From: Haliotis asinina
Lineage: Eukaryota > Mollusca > Gastropoda > Lepetellida > Haliotidae
Reading direction: 5' to 3'
DNA length: 64,000 nt
NCBI RefSeq assembly: GCF_037392515.1
Contig: NC_090292.1
Coordinates: 41,350,247 to 41,414,246, forward strand
Shown here: piece by piece, positions 37,567 to 51,171 of the stretch
Position numbering within the stretch: position 1 is the first letter of the stretch
Layout of the letters: each line of letters opens with the position of its first letter
Notes under the pieces: generated by a model
Told to the model about the DNA's origin: nothing
Databases searched by the model: none
The model's input: the letters and a program-made list of their open reading frames with translations, nothing else
Translations under genes and position numbers: made by a program

Positions 37567-40500
37567 GTGAGTATAGATACACAGTGCGTCATACATTATC
37601 TGTAAACACTTATTCTACGAGAGATTGTGAGTATAGATACACAGTGAGTCACACGTCATCTGTAGACACTTGTTCTACGAGAGGTTGTGAGTATAGATAC
37701 ACAGTGCGTCATACATTATCTGTAAACACTTGTTCTTCGAGAGATTGTGAGTATAGATACACAGTGAGTCACGCGTCATCTGTAGACACTTGTTCTACGA
37801 GAGATTGTCAGTATAGATACACAGTGAGTCATACGTCATCTGTAGACACTTGTTCTACGAGAGATTGTGAGTATAGATACACAGTGAGTCACACGTCATC
37901 TGTAGACACTTGTTCTACGAGAGATTGTGAGTATAGATACACAGTGCGTCATACATTATCTGTAAACACTTATTCTACGAGAGATTGTGAGTATAGATAC
38001 ACAGTGAGTCACACGTCATCTGTAGACACTTGTTCTACGAGAGATTGTGAGTATAGATACACAGTGCGTCATACATTATCTGTAAACACTTATTCTACGA
38101 GAGATTGTGAGTATAGATACACAGTGAGTCACACGTCATCTGTAGACACTTGTTCTACGAGAGATTGTGAGTATAGATACACAGTGAGTCATACATTATC
38201 TGTAAACACTTGTTCTACGAGAGATTGTGAGTATAGATACACAGTGCGTCATACATTATCTGTAAACACTTATTCTACGAGAGATTGTGAGTATAGATAC
38301 ACAGTGCGTCATACATTATCTGTAAACACTTGTTCTACGAGAGATTGTGAGTATAGATACACAGTGAGTCACACGTCATCTGTAGACACTTGTTCTACGA
38401 GAGATTGTGAGTATAGATACACAGTACGTCATACGTAATCTGTAGACACTTGTTCTACGAGAGATTGTGAATATAGATACACAGTACGTCATACGTCATC
38501 TGTAGACACTTGTTCTACGAGAGATTGTGAGTATAGATACACAGTGAGTCATACATTATCTGTAAACACTTGTTCTACGAGAGATTGTGAGTATAGATAC
38601 ACAGTGAGTCATACATTATCTGTAAACACTTGTTCTACGAGAGATTGTGAGTATAGATACACAGTGAGTCATACATTATCTGTAAACACTTATTCTACGA
38701 GAGATTGTGAGTATAGATACACAGTACGTCATACGTAATCTGTAGACACTTGTTCTACGAGAGATTGTGAGTATAGATACACAGTGAGTCACACGTCATC
38801 TGTAGACACTTGTTCTACGAGAGATTGTGAGTATAGATACACAGTGAGTCATACGTAATCTGTAAACACTTGTTCTACGAGAGATTGTGAGTATAGATAC
38901 ACAGTGAGTCATACGTAATGTGTAAACACTTGTTCTACGAGAGGTTGTCAGTATACTTACGTAGTACACCGTCAGAAGGCAGATCATACTTTAATATATA
39001 TTCTTGTTATGTATGCCCTTAAAGTGGTTCGGATATTGGACTTCCAAGGTTGATAACATCCAAATGATGAAGACAAGGAGGAAACAGATGAAGAAGCGAA
39101 ATTAAGGGAAAATGTGACAATTTATTCCATTCCTTTGGAAATGTTTCATCTGCATGTCTATGTATTACCTTTTCTCATATGCTTTAGCATTGGCTAGATG
39201 ATGCAAAATGGAATATCCCCTACTTTTTTAATGTTTTTTTTTCTTCTTTTTAAAATTTTTGTTGTTGTTATGTTAAATATTTGAACCTGAAAAGAGAATG
39301 TGTCACGTATGAGTGAGTTGGGCCTAACTCGCTGTGATACTCACGCAGATATATCACGGCTTGTAGCTTATGGGACAGATCTCTGGTGGTCAGGGCGGTG
39401 GGGGAGCCGGGTGGTTAAAGCGTTCGCCCGTCACGCCGAAGACCCGGGTTCGATTCCCTACATGGGTACAATGTGTGAAGCCCAGTTATAGTGTGAAGAC
39501 CATAATTAGTTATTTTAGTAATATTGCTAAAAGCTCCGTGAAACTAGTCACTCTCTTGCTGTGGCCGTCAGGGAGCTGGCAAACTTTTCATCAAAAGTTT
39601 ATGGTGTGTCCAAAGGGCCCAACAGTGGACAGCGAATTACGGCACGCTGAGCAACCGATGCCGTATGCTACAATGATATAAGCCTCATTCATAACCTAAG
39701 GCGTGTATTGCATGAAATTATATCACAAAAGTGCGTCACACATTATCCGTACTTATTGTGATACTTAAGCTCACGTACATTGCGTATTCCGTGTTAAGCG
39801 TACGTTACGTCTCTCCTGTAGTAACATGTTCGGTTACTCTGCCAACTCGTCGATGTTCGGCGGTGACCTTGACCCCAGAGTCCTCAACGTGGCGCCGAAG
39901 TGCACGGGTGATGAAATGGACATGACTGAATGTCCAGGGTTTGCATCCATTTGGTCCGACAGATCTGTGTGCAGCAAGGGACAGGCCGCCATCATCTGCA
40001 TCTGTGAGTTGCATCACCTGCATCTGTGTTTCTCAGTTTTCCTGTTTCTTAGTTTCTTCTGAAATCCGAGAAGATCCAGGTTGGTTGATCTTCAGTTACC
40101 CATGCTTGTCACACGAAGCGACTAACAGGATCGGGTGACACATGTCATCGTATCCCAAATGCATAAATCGATACCCATGTTGTTGATCACTGGATTGTCT
40201 CTTCCAGACTTAACTATTGACAGACCGTGGTCATATCGCTTGAATATTCCTGATTGCGGCTTTATGCAACAAACAAGTAAACTAACAATTTCTTTCTGAC
40301 TGACTTTATTTCATTCAGTCAGTGTCGTTGAAAGTATTATTATTTTTTCTGTCCTATTCTCTTTAGCATTCCGGTTATTACAAACACATTTTAATATCCC
40401 CAGATAGCGTTATATCTCTAAATCCTATCTCAACTAGATCAATGGGTCTGACCACCCGATCCCGTTAGTCGCCTCTGACGACAAGCATTCGTTGCTAAAG

Positions 40501-43500
40501 ACATGTCTTTGATCTTCACTATTATCTGTCTTTAATCTTCACGGGTGCCTATCATTGATATGCATGTGTGCCAATTGTTTACCTTCATGTGGGTCTGTTG
40601 TTTATCTACACGTCTTTGAGTTGATCTTCTCGTGCAACTGCTGTTGATCTTCACTGGTGTCCATTGTTGATCTTCACGGGTGTCCATTGTTGATCTTCAC
40701 GTGTGTCTTGTTGATATTCACGAATGTCTGTTGATCATCTCGGGTATCCATTGTTGATATTCACTGGAATCTCTTGTTGATCTTCACGGGTGTCTGTTGT
40801 TGATCTTCAGCTGATTTAGGCATCATCTTCACTCAACCCCGACATCGTCCGGTGACGGCTGGACGACCGGAGGTGTATTACTACGGGTCGTGGGGGACAA
40901 TTTGTAATAAGGGGATCACACAAAGGGAGATAACCATGCTGTGCACCTTCAACCAGTACTGGTAAGTGGATGGATCCCTGCCGAGTTTCACCCTGCGATG
41001 ACAGTCTGTTTTCTGGTTATAAAGAGAGAGTAAATGAAACTATATCTTCCAATACAGATAATACGGTAGTTTTAAATGCAGACAAGTTCTTTTTCTTCCC
41101 CACAGTGTGAAACAGAAGTACCTTTATCTATTCCATTCCAAAAGCAAAATGAGGTTTTATTAGGGTCTTCTATTTTGTCATCCATCCTCACCCAGTTGTT
41201 CTCTTCTGTTCCGGTCCGTTCCGGTCCGGTCCGGTCTGGTCGGTCTGGTGTGGTCTGGTCTGGTCTGGTCCTAAACCAAAATGAGTTTTTACAGAATGAC
41301 TTAGTTATCCACCCTCCCTCAGCTCAGCTTGGTCAACACTCGCAGGAATCCATAATGGAACAACGTAACTCTCATTAACCTATTCTGACAATGACCTACT
41401 TGTCAGGCGATCCGAATTTTCTGTGAAAGTGAAAAGAGACACCACAAACAACTGTGGTTACTCTGAATTTCAATTCATTGTTTCATACGAAAATGGCATT
41501 TACAAATAAATTTTGATTTTAAGCTTTAATAACACTGTATCTCTATACTTTATGTCGAGGTTCAGGCAGCATACATTAATAATGGAATCACAGACTGCCC
41601 CTGTTTGACGAGGTCATAAAATGATTCACATTGCATCTGGGTCACTGGTTAAACCTGTTATGTGTCGTTTGCGCTTATTCAGTGTATTTCTGTGACGCAC
41701 AATGAGATTGATGTAATATCAGTTCCGCACCAGACCGCTAAACCTTTCTAGCCGCAGAGCCTCTTTTTCCACGATTTCCAGGTTTCCGTTTGTCAGAGCT
41801 CGTTGTACGACAGAGCACGCTGTATGACTTATCAAAATATACTGATTAATATTTATGCATCCACTTAAAAAACACAAATTCTTGACTGGTGACCGCACTA
41901 AGTTGCGCAGTAGGACGGAACCCAGTAAACAGGAGACGATACTGTTCTGTAATTAATGTTTTGACATCATAGCTTCGTACACGTCAATGTCATACGATAA
42001 AACACAATATACGGTGTATATGGCGTATATATCATTATTTTTTATGCTCTTGTGGTGTTCGGTGAATATTTTAGCATAGTATAATATATACTGAGCAGCA
42101 AAAGAAACGCAAGTTTCTAAAAATGACATTCATAAAAAATGACATTCATGTTTGTTTCTTTTCTTTTTAAAAAACAACAAAATAAAACAACAAAATCTGA
42201 CCTGAGTTGACTTGAGTTGTTTCTTTTGCTGATCAGTATATGTTCACCAAGTTCAAATGAAATCTCGCCAGTGTATTTTCGTGATTGTGTGCATGCATAT
42301 GTGTCCTGTGCGGCTGTGTGTACGTTGAAGTGTCAACCATTAAAACCAATCCCTTGATAGTGTTTAATCATTTCATGTTGATAATATATATATTTCTGTA
42401 CGCTAGGACATCGTTTGGCAAAATGGTTCCCGCGAGCCAGTTCGGGAACAGCAACCATCCCACAAAAATTCAGAACCTTCACTGTGTCGGCGACGAACCA
42501 TCCATTGACTACTGCGCGTGGGAGAACAGCACGTGCAGCCACGACCTGGATGTCGGGATCTCGTGTGAAAAGAGGCACCTTGGTACACTACTGCTCATGA
42601 TAGTTCCTCTAGTTCACGATAACCTCGATATGATCATAAAGAAGGTAGAGTGAGTGAGTGAGTGAGTGAGTGAGTGAGTGAGTGAGTGAGTGAGTGAGTG
42701 AGTGAGTGAGTGAGTGAGTGAGTGAGTGAGTGAGTGAGCTATAATTTAACGTCACATCGGCAATATTTCAGCAATATCGTGACGAGAATAAACATGATTA
42801 TACAGAACATGTAGATATTATAAAACCCGTCATCAATGTACGGTAAAATAACTAGGGTATCACAATTTGAGTCTAAAACTAGCATATGAAGTTAAAACTA
42901 CAGCACAGTTTGGACTTAAAGAAGGTACAGGGCAGAGTGTGTATGATACTGTGTTGAAAGTAGATGATGAAGAGAAGCTGTCCTGTTCACTTGTTCCTAT
43001 AATGTGTTCAAGCTTAGAGCATATTGGGGAAAATAAGGTAACGGTTATCCATATTATATGGTAATATAATATAGCGTATTAGGGCATATTGGGGAAAATA
43101 AGGTAACGTTATCCATATTATATGGTAATATAATATAGCGTATTAGGGCATATTGGGGAAAATAAGGTAACGGTTATCCATATCATATGGTAATATAATA
43201 TAGCGTATTAGGGCATATTGGGGAAAATAAGGTAACGGTTATCCATATCATATGGTAATATAATATAGCGTATTAGGGCATATTGGGGAAAATAAGGTAA
43301 CGGTTATCCATATTATATGGTAATATAATATAGCGTATTAGAGCATATTGGGGAAAATAAGGTAACGGTTATCCAGATTATATGGTAATATAATATAGCG
43401 TATTAGGGCATATTGGGTAAAATAAGGTAACGTTATCCATATTATATGATACTATAGCGTCGAGGTTATCCACTGAGTTGTTTGGATAATAAGGGGTAAA

Positions 43501-46500
43501 TGTTATCCAGACACAAAGGGTATTAGGGTGGCATAGGGTAAATGTTATTCACAAGGAAGATATCCTAGGGTAATATAGGGTAAATGCGAACCACATGAAA
43601 AGTGTTCTAGGGTATTACAGAGAAAATTACATCCACATAGAATGCATCCTAGGGTAATAAAGGGTTCATCTTACCCACATGAGTGTCCTAGGGTACTAAA
43701 GGGTAAATGTTATCTTCATTGAATGTGCCCTAGGTTAATATATGCTAGATGTTATTCACATGAAAAGTGTCGTAGGGTCATATAGGGAAAATGTTATCTT
43801 CATTGAATGTGTCCCGAGGAAATATAGGGTAAATGTTATTAAAATAAAAAGTGTTCTAGTGTAATAAGTCATGGGTTAAAAAGGGGAGAAGAAGTTGACA
43901 CAGTATATACTGATAAGCTATGTGTGTATAAGGCTGTGACACTGAGTGGGATTGAGTTTAGTTTTACGCTGCACTCAGCAATATTCCAGCTATATGGCGG
44001 CGGACTGGAAATAATCGAGTCTGGACCAGACAATCAAGTGATCAACAACATGGGCATCGATCTGCGCAATTGGGAACCAATGACATGTATCAACCAAGTC
44101 AGCAAGCCTGACCACCCGATACCGTTAGTCGCCGCTTACGACAAGCATAGTCGCCTTTTGTGGGAAGCATGGGTTGCTGAAGGCGTGAGTACAAGGAACA
44201 GATATTAAATAAGGAAATGCATACATTAGTGAGATACGGAAAACGTTATCAAGATTACGAAGGGGAAAGTGTAGAATGTGAACAAGATCATATCTCACGG
44301 ATGCAATCAATAAGACAAGTGAGGCTATGACTTTGTCATGCCGATACTCCCCGCGTTAAACAATACTCACTCACTTGTGTTTCAGACGTCCATGACATCA
44401 CCCTGACGGGGGGACCCCAGCCGTGGAAGGGACGGTTCGAGGTGCATCTGACCAACAGAAACATTACTGCATCAGTGTGTGGTGGGGATATGTGGTTCTC
44501 CGGCACGGACGCTGTCCAAGTCTGTCGGAGTATGGGATTCAGGTAGATGGAGCGTGTTCGTGTGTTTGTTTATTGCAGCAATATTCCACCTCCGGGTATA
44601 TGACGCTGGTGTGTAAATAATCGAGTTTCGACACGACAATCCGGTGATTGACGCAGCAATATTCCAGCTATATGACATCGACCTGTAGATAATCGAATTT
44701 GGATCAGACAATCCAGTGATTGACATCATACCAGTAGATCTAGGCAGTTCAAGTGAACTTGAACTTGCAATTGGCGTACGATAACATGTGTCAATCAAGT
44801 CCGCCAGTCTGACCACCCGATTCCGTTGGTCCCCTCTTACGACAAGCAAGGATTACTGAAGATCAACTCTTACCCGTATCTTCACGCTTGGTGCGACAGT
44901 TGATCAAGAAACAGATTACTTTCTATTTCCATCCATTTTTACAGTAACGTTTGGACACATGGAAATATCTTTGGGAATAACAGAGAACGGATGGCAAATT
45001 TGGAAGATCTGTTGAGAGTATTTTTACCTTAGATCATGCTCTGCTGTTTAGTTTATTCATTTTTTTTGCTTGGTGCCACAGGGTCGATGGAGTAGCCTAG
45101 TGGTTAAGGCGTTCGCTCGTCACGCGGGGTGCCGGGTTTCATTCCACATATGGCTAAAATGTGTGAAGCCCGATCCCGGTGTCCCCTTCCGTATTATTGC
45201 CGGAATATTGCATTCTTTTGTAGACCAGTTGTCAGGTTCGAACCTTTTTCATTCCCTATTTTCACATTGATGCGGGAATGGTAGGGTAGGTTAAAGCGTA
45301 CACGTCATGCTGAAGACCCGGGTTCGATTCCCCACATGGGTACAATGTGTGAAGCCAATTTCTGGTGTCCACCGCCGTGATATTACTGGAACATACTCAT
45401 TCACTCACTCACTCAGTCACTTACTCATTATGATGCGTAGATAAACTCAGCCTGGTTCCCTGGGTCTGTTGTGCCTGCGCTAAAGCTCCGACACTGATCA
45501 TAGTCTGATGGGTCTGTTGTGCCCGCGCTAAAGCTCCGACACTGATCATAGTCTGATGGGTCTGTTGTGCCTGCGCTAAAGCTCCGACACTGATCATAGT
45601 CTGATGGGTCTGTTGTGCCTGCGCTAACGCTCCGACACAGATCATATTCTGATGGGTCTGTTGTGCCTGCGCTAACGCTCCGAAACCAATCATAGTCTGA
45701 TGGGTCCGTTGTGCCTGCGCTAAAGCTCCGACACTAATCATAGTCTGATGGGTCTGTTGTGCCTGCGCTAAAGCTCCGACACAGATCATAGTCTGATGGG
45801 TCTGTTGTGCGTGAGCTAACGCCCCGATACTGATCACTCAACAGGCCCAGGGAACCACGCTGAGGTATATTACTTTTTCTTATCTCCCCTCTTTTTAACG
45901 CCAGCAAAGGAGGAAGAACCCTCCCGCCAATGCCCGTGTCACCTACAGCACCGAACATCATGCTACAGCTATACTGTGTTGGGTTCGAGTCTAACATTGG
46001 AGAGTGCAGTGGCAGATGGATCCGGGACAGCAACGATTGCCCCACCTTTCCACCACAAGTGGGGGCTGTGGACTGCACCCCTGGTAGGTCTGGACATGGA
46101 GCAGCGCCTCATGCAAAACGTGGTCCTTTATAAACGTAGCCTCTGGTTGGAGCTTAGCTTCAGCTCAACACCGGGGCGATTCCTATGAGCGACAAAATCC
46201 TGCTCGCGGTCGTCCTTACACGGACAGTCGAAATAACGGACTCCACTTTGAGAATATAGATGTGAGCATATAAGTAGCAGTTTTTGACAACAATGAACAG
46301 GCAAGGACTCAACAATGGACAGATAGAGAAACTATAGGACTTCCTTTTACAGTGATGACAGACACAACCAAGGGGGGTGAGCAATAAAGGCCGTAAATGT
46401 CATATACAGTAATTAATGGGAGTGATAAAGAGAAACACGATAGCTAACAAGACATTGTACACTGTGGTGGTGATAGAGATTGAAAATGGAGATAAAATAA

Positions 46501-49500
46501 TAACAAATAAGTCCCATACGGCTTGGATACAGATGTTTGGGTGTTTAGAAATATTTGGACGATGACTGTCCTAAATTAGACACTATAGCTATAAAATGGA
46601 AGTTTTCCAAACATCGAGAATATAGTTCGACTACGAACCTTTTGATTATCATTACTACCACACTAACACAAACTTGCGCAGTGGCCGTGCAACGATCTAT
46701 TAGTGGGGTCAAATACGCAATCGCAATACTCATCAGATAAAAGCGGAGCCATGCAGTTCAAGAACACCAGAAACATTACTAGCTAGGAAATCTTAATGCA
46801 TTTGTTTCTCTATAACAGAAGGTTTGGAGGTCAAGGTCACAGCCGGAAAGTTGCCATTTGAAGGGACAGTCCAAATTCTATCAAACGGACGCTGGTCTAC
46901 GGTGGACAGTGCCTCTGTGAACCAGAGCGAAGCTAAAGCAATTTGTTCTACTATGGGATTTCAGTGAGTGATGATTTAGTTACAGCTGCTTTTGTGCCTC
47001 ATGTGAATATCCGTTATATCTATATATTCAAATTCGCAACGCCGTGGCCCGTGGAGAAGATTTTATCATGCTATTGTTATGCAGACTGTAGTGGAGTGCG
47101 TAGGGAGGTCTAGGTCGAGTCTGGAAAGTTTCCATTTGAAGGAACAGCTCAAGTTCTCTCATACATAGGGCAAGGTCGAGTCTGGAAAGTTTGCATCAAG
47201 ATCGATTCCGGAAAACTGTCACTCAAATTCTTTACTTGAGATACAGTCGGACCAATCTTTTGAGGCTGTCGTCTCCCTGACAGGAAATGACGTAACTCCT
47301 GGAACATCCAAGTCAAATTATAAGATAAATTTAAAAGAAAGAAATGTTTCCAAACCATCAAAACAATGCCCACAAAAGAATGCACACTTTCCCAGTATTC
47401 AGTGTGACTTTATTTTATCAAGTGGTGCCTAATTTTCTCACCAAGCATGGGTTTTACGTGCAATGTATTTAAATCATGCACATGTTCATTTATGTTGGGT
47501 TTAACGCTGCACTAAGCAATTGTCCAGCTATTTAGCGGATGTCTGTAAATAATCAAATCTGGACCAGACATCACGTGATCAGCATCTACACAATAGGAAT
47601 ACGATGACATGCAGCGATCCTGACCATCCGATCTCGATAGTGCCCTCTTGTGACCATTACGGATTGCACAAGGCGAATTCTGCCCAGGAACTTCACGGGT
47701 CCAAACTAACAATTAAAGCGCTGGCTTTTGCTGCACTGCAATGCATGCAATGAACAAAGAGTTCTGGGTAATTTCGTCCAGGGACACAACTCCACGCATA
47801 TATCCGGCGGATCACTTCCGTTTTCCGGGTCATCTTCCGATTGTATCCCTACACTGCCCGAGCTACGCTTTCCACATTGGCCAGTGTGACATCAAAAGGA
47901 CCACAGATCACAACGCGAAGCATGCTGGGATACATTGCTTTGGTGAGTTGAAGGTGATGATAAATGCCAGCAAATAAATTTCACCTTCAGCAAAGTATCA
48001 TAGATATTGAGGCTTTTTTCCTACTTCTAGGTCAAGCCCAGTTCAGCCTATACTTTCACTGTATTTCTTATACCTTGAAAATCAAATTGCATTTGCCAAA
48101 TTTACGATTATTATAGTATGTTTCATTTTAATATTATTTTGAAATGTTTAAACACGGATCCGATGTAATAGGTCCTGTGAAAACTCTGTGAATGTTTCAG
48201 CAAAGCAGAAAGTGAAAATATTGAAATACTGATTCATTACTGAAACAAACAAAATACATGGACGCAATGGAAATTACGACTCGAAACCACATTGCGGGAC
48301 TATTTATGCATTCATGATTTTATAAGTTAGATTCAAGTAGTTCAGAGAAATTTAAGTGCTGTTGATAATAACATACTAAGTTCCTTATCAAAATTGACCT
48401 TTTCGAGTTTCTGACTGTTTTTCCAATGACGCCTTAGCCTGCTCAGAGTTATAATCTCTAAGGATGTAATCATGACTACTAGATTGTGTTAGATACATGA
48501 GTTGTGTCCAGCACTACTCGATTGTGTTAGTACTTCTAGCAGAGGCCAGAGGACATTGTTATGTTGAATATTCTATAGCCTTTCTTGCCGCGTGTTTACC
48601 ATGATATTCTTGAAATGCATGTGTTATTCTCTTGTTTTAGCTTTCATTTCTTGGTGGATTTTTCTGGTTTTGTTTTGTGGTTTGGTTTGTTTTTTAAGTT
48701 TATATGTTGTTCGTTGTTTTGTTGTTGTTGTTGTTGTTGTTTCGTTTTGCTTTTTATTTTGTTTTTTGTTGTTTTATTTTGGTTTTGGTTTTGTTCCGTT
48801 GGTTTTGTTGGGTTTTTTTGTTGAATGTTCACGTTAAAGCGTCGTGACACATCAGTCTATACTGCAATGAAATGCACGTGTTTGTGTAGACTGTGGCCTT
48901 CAATACTACGGTCACGACAGCGGCGTCATCACGTCAGACAACTACCCCGCGACGGTGACCGGCGACGTGGATTGCCTGTACCACATCAGGACCACGGGTC
49001 AGCAGCAGAGGTACAGGTTCTATTTCACTGACCTGCACCTAGGGAAGGATGGCCATATGACGGTGAGTGAGTCAGAACCTTCACTGTGTCGGCGACGAGC
49101 CATCCATTGACTACTGCGCGTGGGAGAACAGCACGTGCAGCCACGACCTGGATGTCGAGATCTCGTGTGAAAAGAGGCACCTTGGTACACTACTGCTCAT
49201 GATAGTTCCTCTAGTTCACGATAACCTCGATATGATCATAAAGAAGGTTGAGTGAGTGAGTGAGTGAGGTTTTACGCCGCTTTTAGCACTATTCCAGCGA
49301 TATCACTACCGGGAACACCGGAAATGGGTTTTACACATTGCGCCCATGTGAGAAATCGGACACCGGTCGTCGACGTGAAGAGTAAACACTTTAATCACCA
49401 GGTCACTCCGATGGTGGGTATTCTAGTCAGCAAATGTGATAAGCATTACACATTTACTGCGAACAGAAGACTCGGGTTAGAGTTGGTCTTCCACACCTCA

Positions 49501-51140
49501 TGCTTATTGTAAGAGGCGACTAACGGGATTGGACGAGCAAGCTCGTTGACTTCATAACACAGAATGCACTACACTACAACCCGTGCTGTTACCTTGGTTG
49601 ACGCCTGTCGTTGTAACCCAGTTCCGTAGATGGATAGTATGGTCATGTTGTTGCTCAGTGGATTGTCTGTTCCAGACTCGATTATTTACAGACCGCCGCC
49701 GTATGGCTGGACTATTGCTGGAGTGCGGCGTAAAACTAAACTCACTCCAAGACTGCCTGTTTATCAAGATAGTAACGACGATACTGATGATGGTCACCAC
49801 GGGTTTTCGAGAATGGGCATTGATGGAAGGGACTACAAACGGGTGTCCTGGGAAATGACATACAGATGGAATGTTGTTCAATGCACCGTAAAACAACAAA
49901 CAAAACAAACAAAAACCTCGAAGGGATGGTTTTGTTGTGGTTGTGAGAGAAAAGCCAGTTAAAATTGATTTACACGACCATTTCATAAGTAACATAAATA
50001 ATAACACGTAGCTATAATGCCTGTCTCAGATCCGCGAGGATCCAATGGATCCCCCATTGTCATCCATCTCTGGCAACCAAGGACCTTCTGACGTCATCTT
50101 CACCAAGGATCTCTACATCAGATTCAAGGCCCACAAAGGTGCCAAGTTCCAGTTCAATTGGCAAAGTAGGTATACAAATCACAGGCAGACGGAACAGATG
50201 CTTGCCCTATGATTGGTACGTTCGTTCGACAACCTGGCCTCGGCCTGGCTGAGTACTGTACCGCTTCAGTTGACTGGGTCGTGGTATATCTGTTGTTAAT
50301 ATCATGTGGAATTAGTGATATATCATATATCAACCATGTTTGTCGTAAAAGGCGACTAACAGGATCGGGTAGTCAGGCTCTCTGACTTACTTGACGCATG
50401 TCATCATGGCCCAATTGCTTACATCGATGCTTATTCTTTTAAGATTCGATTATTAATTTTACAGACCGCCACCACATACCTGGAATATTGCTGATAGCGG
50501 CGTAAAACTAAACTCACTCACTTAATCTTATGTATAATGTAAAATGCTTCATCGCACGATAACCGCGTGGATCAGTGCTCTTTCTATGGACCACTGTTTC
50601 GTCTGGTCAAGTCTTGGTTAATGGGGAGCATAAAACGGTTAAAATTCAAGATTTTAATTCCAATGTCATAAAATTCAGTTTATTTGTGTCTCGCTGTTGA
50701 TGTTGTTTAAATACTGTTGCTGTCGCCTTTCCTCTTCAACTTCGTATTAGTAGTACTTTTGGTTGCCTTGGTAACGTAGAAGAGGAGTACCAGAGGCAGG
50801 AGTATCAGAAATAGTAGCAGTAGAAGCAGTAGCAGTAGCAGTAAAAATAGTAGTACTGCAACAATAGTGATGGAAGTAATTGTGGCAGATTTAGTAATAG
50901 CCGAAGCAGTGGTAGCAGTAATAGTAGCAGTAGCTGTAGCAATAGCAATAGTTGCAGCAGTAGTAGCAGAAGTAGTAGCAGCAGCAGTAGTAGCCGTAGC
51001 ATTTAGCAATAGTATACCGTGAATAAAAAGTTACACGCCACCCAGTATATTTTTTAAAAAAAATATAGGTTGGCACATAGAAAATCTTTCAGAAAAAACG
51101 AGCTGTCATAATTTGGTTTGGTACAGCAATCGTAGTAGTA

Positions 51141-51171
<31 letters not shown>

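Noticed and set aside
37524..38438. 304-codon open frame with SSVDTCSTRDCEYRYTV repeats
   Set aside because: It is a different frame from the real SRCR exon and follows from the 60-bp exon/donor array.
37533..38960. CRISPR-like array
   Set aside because: The units are contiguous tandem repeats without unique spacers, in an animal gene.
45421..45837. Minus-strand 138-codon repeat protein
   Set aside because: Read-through of 48-bp units (a multiple of three) inside a transposon-like element in an intron.
49067..49255. Extra SRCR half-exon in the mature transcript
   Set aside because: The copy lacks an acceptor and the first third of the exon, and would place half an SRCR domain inside the CUB domain.
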